Below are positions 61,701 through 64,000 of a DNA stretch of 64,000 nt, piece after piece. The translations under genes and the position numbers were made by a program. A model generated the notes under the pieces. That model saw nothing but the letters and a program-made list of their open reading frames with translations. It did not search any database and had not been told where the DNA came from. This stretch comes from Anopheles merus (Eukaryota; Arthropoda; Insecta; Diptera; Culicidae). The stretch lies in contig NC_054085.1 in the NCBI RefSeq assembly GCF_017562075.2, positions 36,474,039 to 36,538,038 of the forward strand, read 5' to 3'. Numbering within the stretch: the first letter of the stretch is position 1; each line of letters starts with the position of its first letter.

Positions 61701-64000
61701 GGGTCAAGTGCAGAGGAGGCGTGCACTCACTCGCTTACAACAAGTGCGCACGCTGTCTTCATCCATCCCATACCACACAAACACAAATGTAAGGGACCAC
61801 CCCCTTTGCAATTTGTGCCGGTTTTGTGCCGCGAAGAAGTAGATTCTACATCTAGTGTGTGCGCACCGAGCCTAAGTACACGCGCCCACACTAATCGCAC
61901 TCGAACGCGCGTTGCACCACGTCGAATGCACCGTCGCCAAGATGATGCCCCTCTGCCGCAAGTAATGCATTTGCTGTGCTAAGTGTGTCGTTTAGGTGTT
62001 CTCTTCGTGTTGTTCTCTTTATTTTGTTTAAATTTTAAAGTCCGTTTTCCATCAACTTTTTACTATTTCCGTGAGCTCCATTTAAAGGATGAGTAATAAG
62101 TGTGTATGTAATCGAGTTTCGTTCGCTTCCTACTTCCAGAATCGGTCGATGTACGTGTGCAGTTGCGGTGCTGCTATTTCTCGTCGGGTTCGTCATACTA
62201 CCGATCATCTTCAAGTATTCGTACGCACTCCAGAAAAGCATCCTCTTTCTCACCTTCAGTAAGTGATCCAAAACAAAAACCTGCCCCCTCCGATCGAATG
62301 TGCAAGTCTGATTGCGTCTTTTCCTCCCTTTGCAGTAACCTATCCACCGAACCTGGACCTGAAGCGGCCGGAAAAGAGTGGCCTGTACGCGACGAGAAAC
62401 TTCTACGTCAACCATCACGACCACGAGGAGGACCTCGAGGTGAACGTTGCCGTGTGGCACGTGCTGCCGCTCGATTTGGTGCGCCGCTATGCAAAGGAAC
62501 TGCACGTCGACGAGGTAAGGGGCAAGCGTGGCAGCAGATGATCGTGGCGTGCATCCACCGTAATGATGCGCTCCGTGCGAATTTGCCTCAAGCGCACGCT
62601 TCAATCATCCCCCTTTGCCGCGGAACGCTCGATCGCCGCGACGAAGCTACTACTTTTACGTGCGGAGGTTATTTTTACAATTTTGTCAACCAAATGCTGC
62701 GCGCACAGCATTCGGTTTTTGGTCGCGCGTCGCCATTCGGCTGGGGGAGACGGGTGAGACCTTGGTGCCGGGGCCAGGTGCCGGGAGGGTTACGATCATT
62801 TTGATCCATTATGCAATTAGCTACAAGGGGGAGATAGGGGAACAGGGAAAAAACGGAAAATGCTCCCACAAGGCTAAGTTAAGGGAGTGTTGTTGGTCTT
62901 TCCATTTTACCAAGGGCCGTTTTTCAAGGAAAACAGACTATCAGGAAAGAAGGAAATCAATAAGTGAAGTGAAATAATTAATGTAATGCTGCCACCGTTC
63001 CGTTATTGCTTTACGATTTATTAACGTAGTTTTTCGTTGTAGCTTGGCTGTTAACTTGCTTTGTGGAACGGAACAAAACGATGGTGTATGGATATGAATA
63101 TTGTATGCCTCAATTTCATCGCACCAAGTGTTGGCTTTCACATGAACGAGAGAGAAAAACGAAGCTAAGAAAAAAGATTTGATTGATTGAAATTGTAAAC
63201 ACATTGGAAAAGCAAATTGAACACCTTTGTTGTCTAGTTTTGCTCTTTTTCTTTCAATTATTTTGTTGAAGAGAAAGAGCCTCTTTTTAAAAACGATAGC
63301 AACAAGCTGATTGACGACTCACACTAACTTACATTGTTAGAAATGGCTCCAAGATGTTGCTTTTATCAGTGTCACTAGAAATATTAGTCAAGCTTAATCG
63401 TTTGATAAACAGAGCGATTATCAATGGCACTCCTGGAGTGACTTCTAGTTTCAGTTGACGGGAATTTACAACGCTTGAGTCATCACTTTGGCAGGAAATT
63501 TAGCGATAAAAGCAAAACTTTACTTTGCAGCAATGAGGACGCATATTTTCTAACAATTATTTCCCTTACTGCTTCCCCAGCGAACGATAGCAAACAAAAC
63601 GCTACCAACGATCGATGGCGTTACGAGCAACGGTGGTAGCATCGTTGCCGATGAAAAACATCACGCCGGTGATCGTTACAAAGGGATCGAAAAAGTGCTG
63701 CGCTCGGACGGGTTTAAGCTAACCGATGAGAAACACCAGCGCGACCTGTTCGAGGAGACGCTGCGGGCCACGACGAACGATGTGGTGCTGTACCTGCACG
63801 GAAATACGGCATCGCGCGGCGCTCCGCACCGGGTCGAGCTGTACCAGATGCTACGGGCGCTGAACTACCACGTGATAGCGATCGACTACCGTGGGTACGG
63901 TGATTCGGCCAACCTGTCCCCGTCCGAGCTGGGCGTCGTGTACGATGCGCTGGCCGTGTATCAGTACATCACGAGCATCACCAACAATCCGGTCTACCTG
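58695..64000 (+). CDS. ABHD12: ABHD12-type monoacylglycerol/lysophospholipid lipase, 5' part
   Basis: Shared exons are 62140-62258, 62336-62514 and 63581-64000 (cut by the window), preceded by one of two first exons: 58695-58729 or 59711-59802, both phase 2. ABHD12 is an integral membrane serine hydrolase of the alpha/beta fold that cleaves lysophosphatidylserine and monoacylglycerols. Visible are one membrane segment (CAVAVLLFLVGFVILPIIF), a family-typical region with VAVWHVLPLDL, the oxyanion motif LYLHGNTASRG, the HRVELYQMLRALNYHV helix and the DYRGYGDS strand-turn. Order and spacing match the vertebrate protein. The nucleophile GHSLG motif and the catalytic Asp/His lie beyond the right edge. 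With the second first exon, 270 residues are present here. The family is firm; the start is uncertain. Confidence 0.88.
59711..59802 (+). other. ABHD12: ABHD12 alternative first coding exon B
   Basis: ATG at 59711 starts MAMFDLDRLI and reads 30 codons to a strong TTT|GTAAGT donor in the phase needed by the exon at 62140. It adds a hydrophobic stretch (TTVLPGIAIGLWLTDL) before the common membrane segment. A CCCCCTTGCAG acceptor at 59622 suggests an upstream noncoding exon. The open frame extends upstream to 59426, but that part looks untranslated. Confidence 0.6.
59803..62139 (+). other. ABHD12: ABHD12 intron 1
   Basis: The intron is 2.3 kb, with GTAAGT donor and CTTCCAG acceptor. It contains (GT)n and (CA)n tracts near 59872 and 59938, a (CT)n run near 60480, the tRNA-derived repeat at about 60690-60910, and AT-rich DNA around 61.0-61.3 kb. 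A Cys/Thr-rich frame near 61530-61982 has no recognisable domain. Confidence 0.75.
60690..60910 (-). mobile_element. tRNA-derived SINE, resembling Anopheles SINE200
   Basis: On the minus strand the element begins near 60907 with CGGTCCCGTGGTACAGTCGT, containing an A-box-like TGGTACAGTCG. About 50 bases later comes GTGGGTTCAACTC (60836-60848), a B box. A tRNA-unrelated body follows (GGACTGACTTAATG, GTCTCGAAAGCC) to about 60690. This matches what I recall of the SINE200 family of Anopheles. It is a diverged or old copy; the right boundary and target-site duplications could not be fixed. RNA polymerase III promoter boxes are seen; activity is unknown. Confidence 0.65.
62515..63580 (+). other. 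ABHD12: ABHD12 intron 3
   Basis: The intron is 1.07 kb from GTAAGG to CTTCCCCAG. It is GC-rich in the first 250 bases and AT-rich after. No other gene or repeat was recognised. Confidence 0.8.

Noticed and set aside
62035..62604. 189-codon minus-strand frame
   Set aside because: It is antisense to two ABHD12 exons whose splice sites and protein motifs are clear.

Overview
The window reads as nuclear DNA of a mosquito, most likely an Anopheles of the gambiae type. The genes are intron-split with GT-AG introns and their proteins look like insect homologues. Exons are GC-rich and lie in AT-richer, (CA)n/(GT)n-laden noncoding DNA. One ABHD12 intron carries a tRNA-derived repeat that resembles the Anopheles SINE200 family. 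The species call is inference. No prokaryotic, phage, CRISPR or organellar sequence was seen.

Layout: bases 1-27251 hold no gene I can support. They are probably intergenic DNA or the long first intron of coracle, with microsatellites, palindromes and a GATA-site cluster near 25.4-25.6 kb. Bases 27252-38664 are coracle (cora, the insect protein 4.1). I can chain 14 coding exons, all phase-compatible, into a 1671-residue protein: FERM, FERM-adjacent region, spacer, a 941-codon exon full of DPxTG-type repeats, and the 4.1 C-terminal domain. Bases 38210-45347 are the cora 3' UTR, intergenic DNA and the upstream region of the next gene. Bases 45348-51681 are a five-exon mitochondrial lipoyltransferase (LIPT1-like, 431 aa). 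Bases 53677-54887 on the minus strand are an intronless, broken FBXL4-like F-box/LRR gene with a premature TGA, a frame change with lost leucine-rich repeats, and a 1-nt frameshift. Bases 55572-56252 are the three-exon bc1 complex subunit 7 (UQCRB/QCR7, 110 aa). Bases 56714-57490 may be a tiny two-exon Cys-rich gene, which is speculative. From 58695 to the right edge is the 5' part of an ABHD12-type serine hydrolase with two apparently interchangeable first coding exons. It is cut before its nucleophile motif.

The genes do not form a pathway. Two are mitochondrial (lipoylation and respiratory complex III), one is a septate-junction scaffold and one a membrane lipid hydrolase; FBXL4 in other animals is also mitochondrial. 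I saw no sign of a previously undescribed multi-gene system. The points most worth checking are the coracle repeat exon and its splice options, a possible alternative coracle 3' exon, the alternative ABHD12 starts, the decaying F-box gene, and several strong inverted repeats in noncoding DNA.
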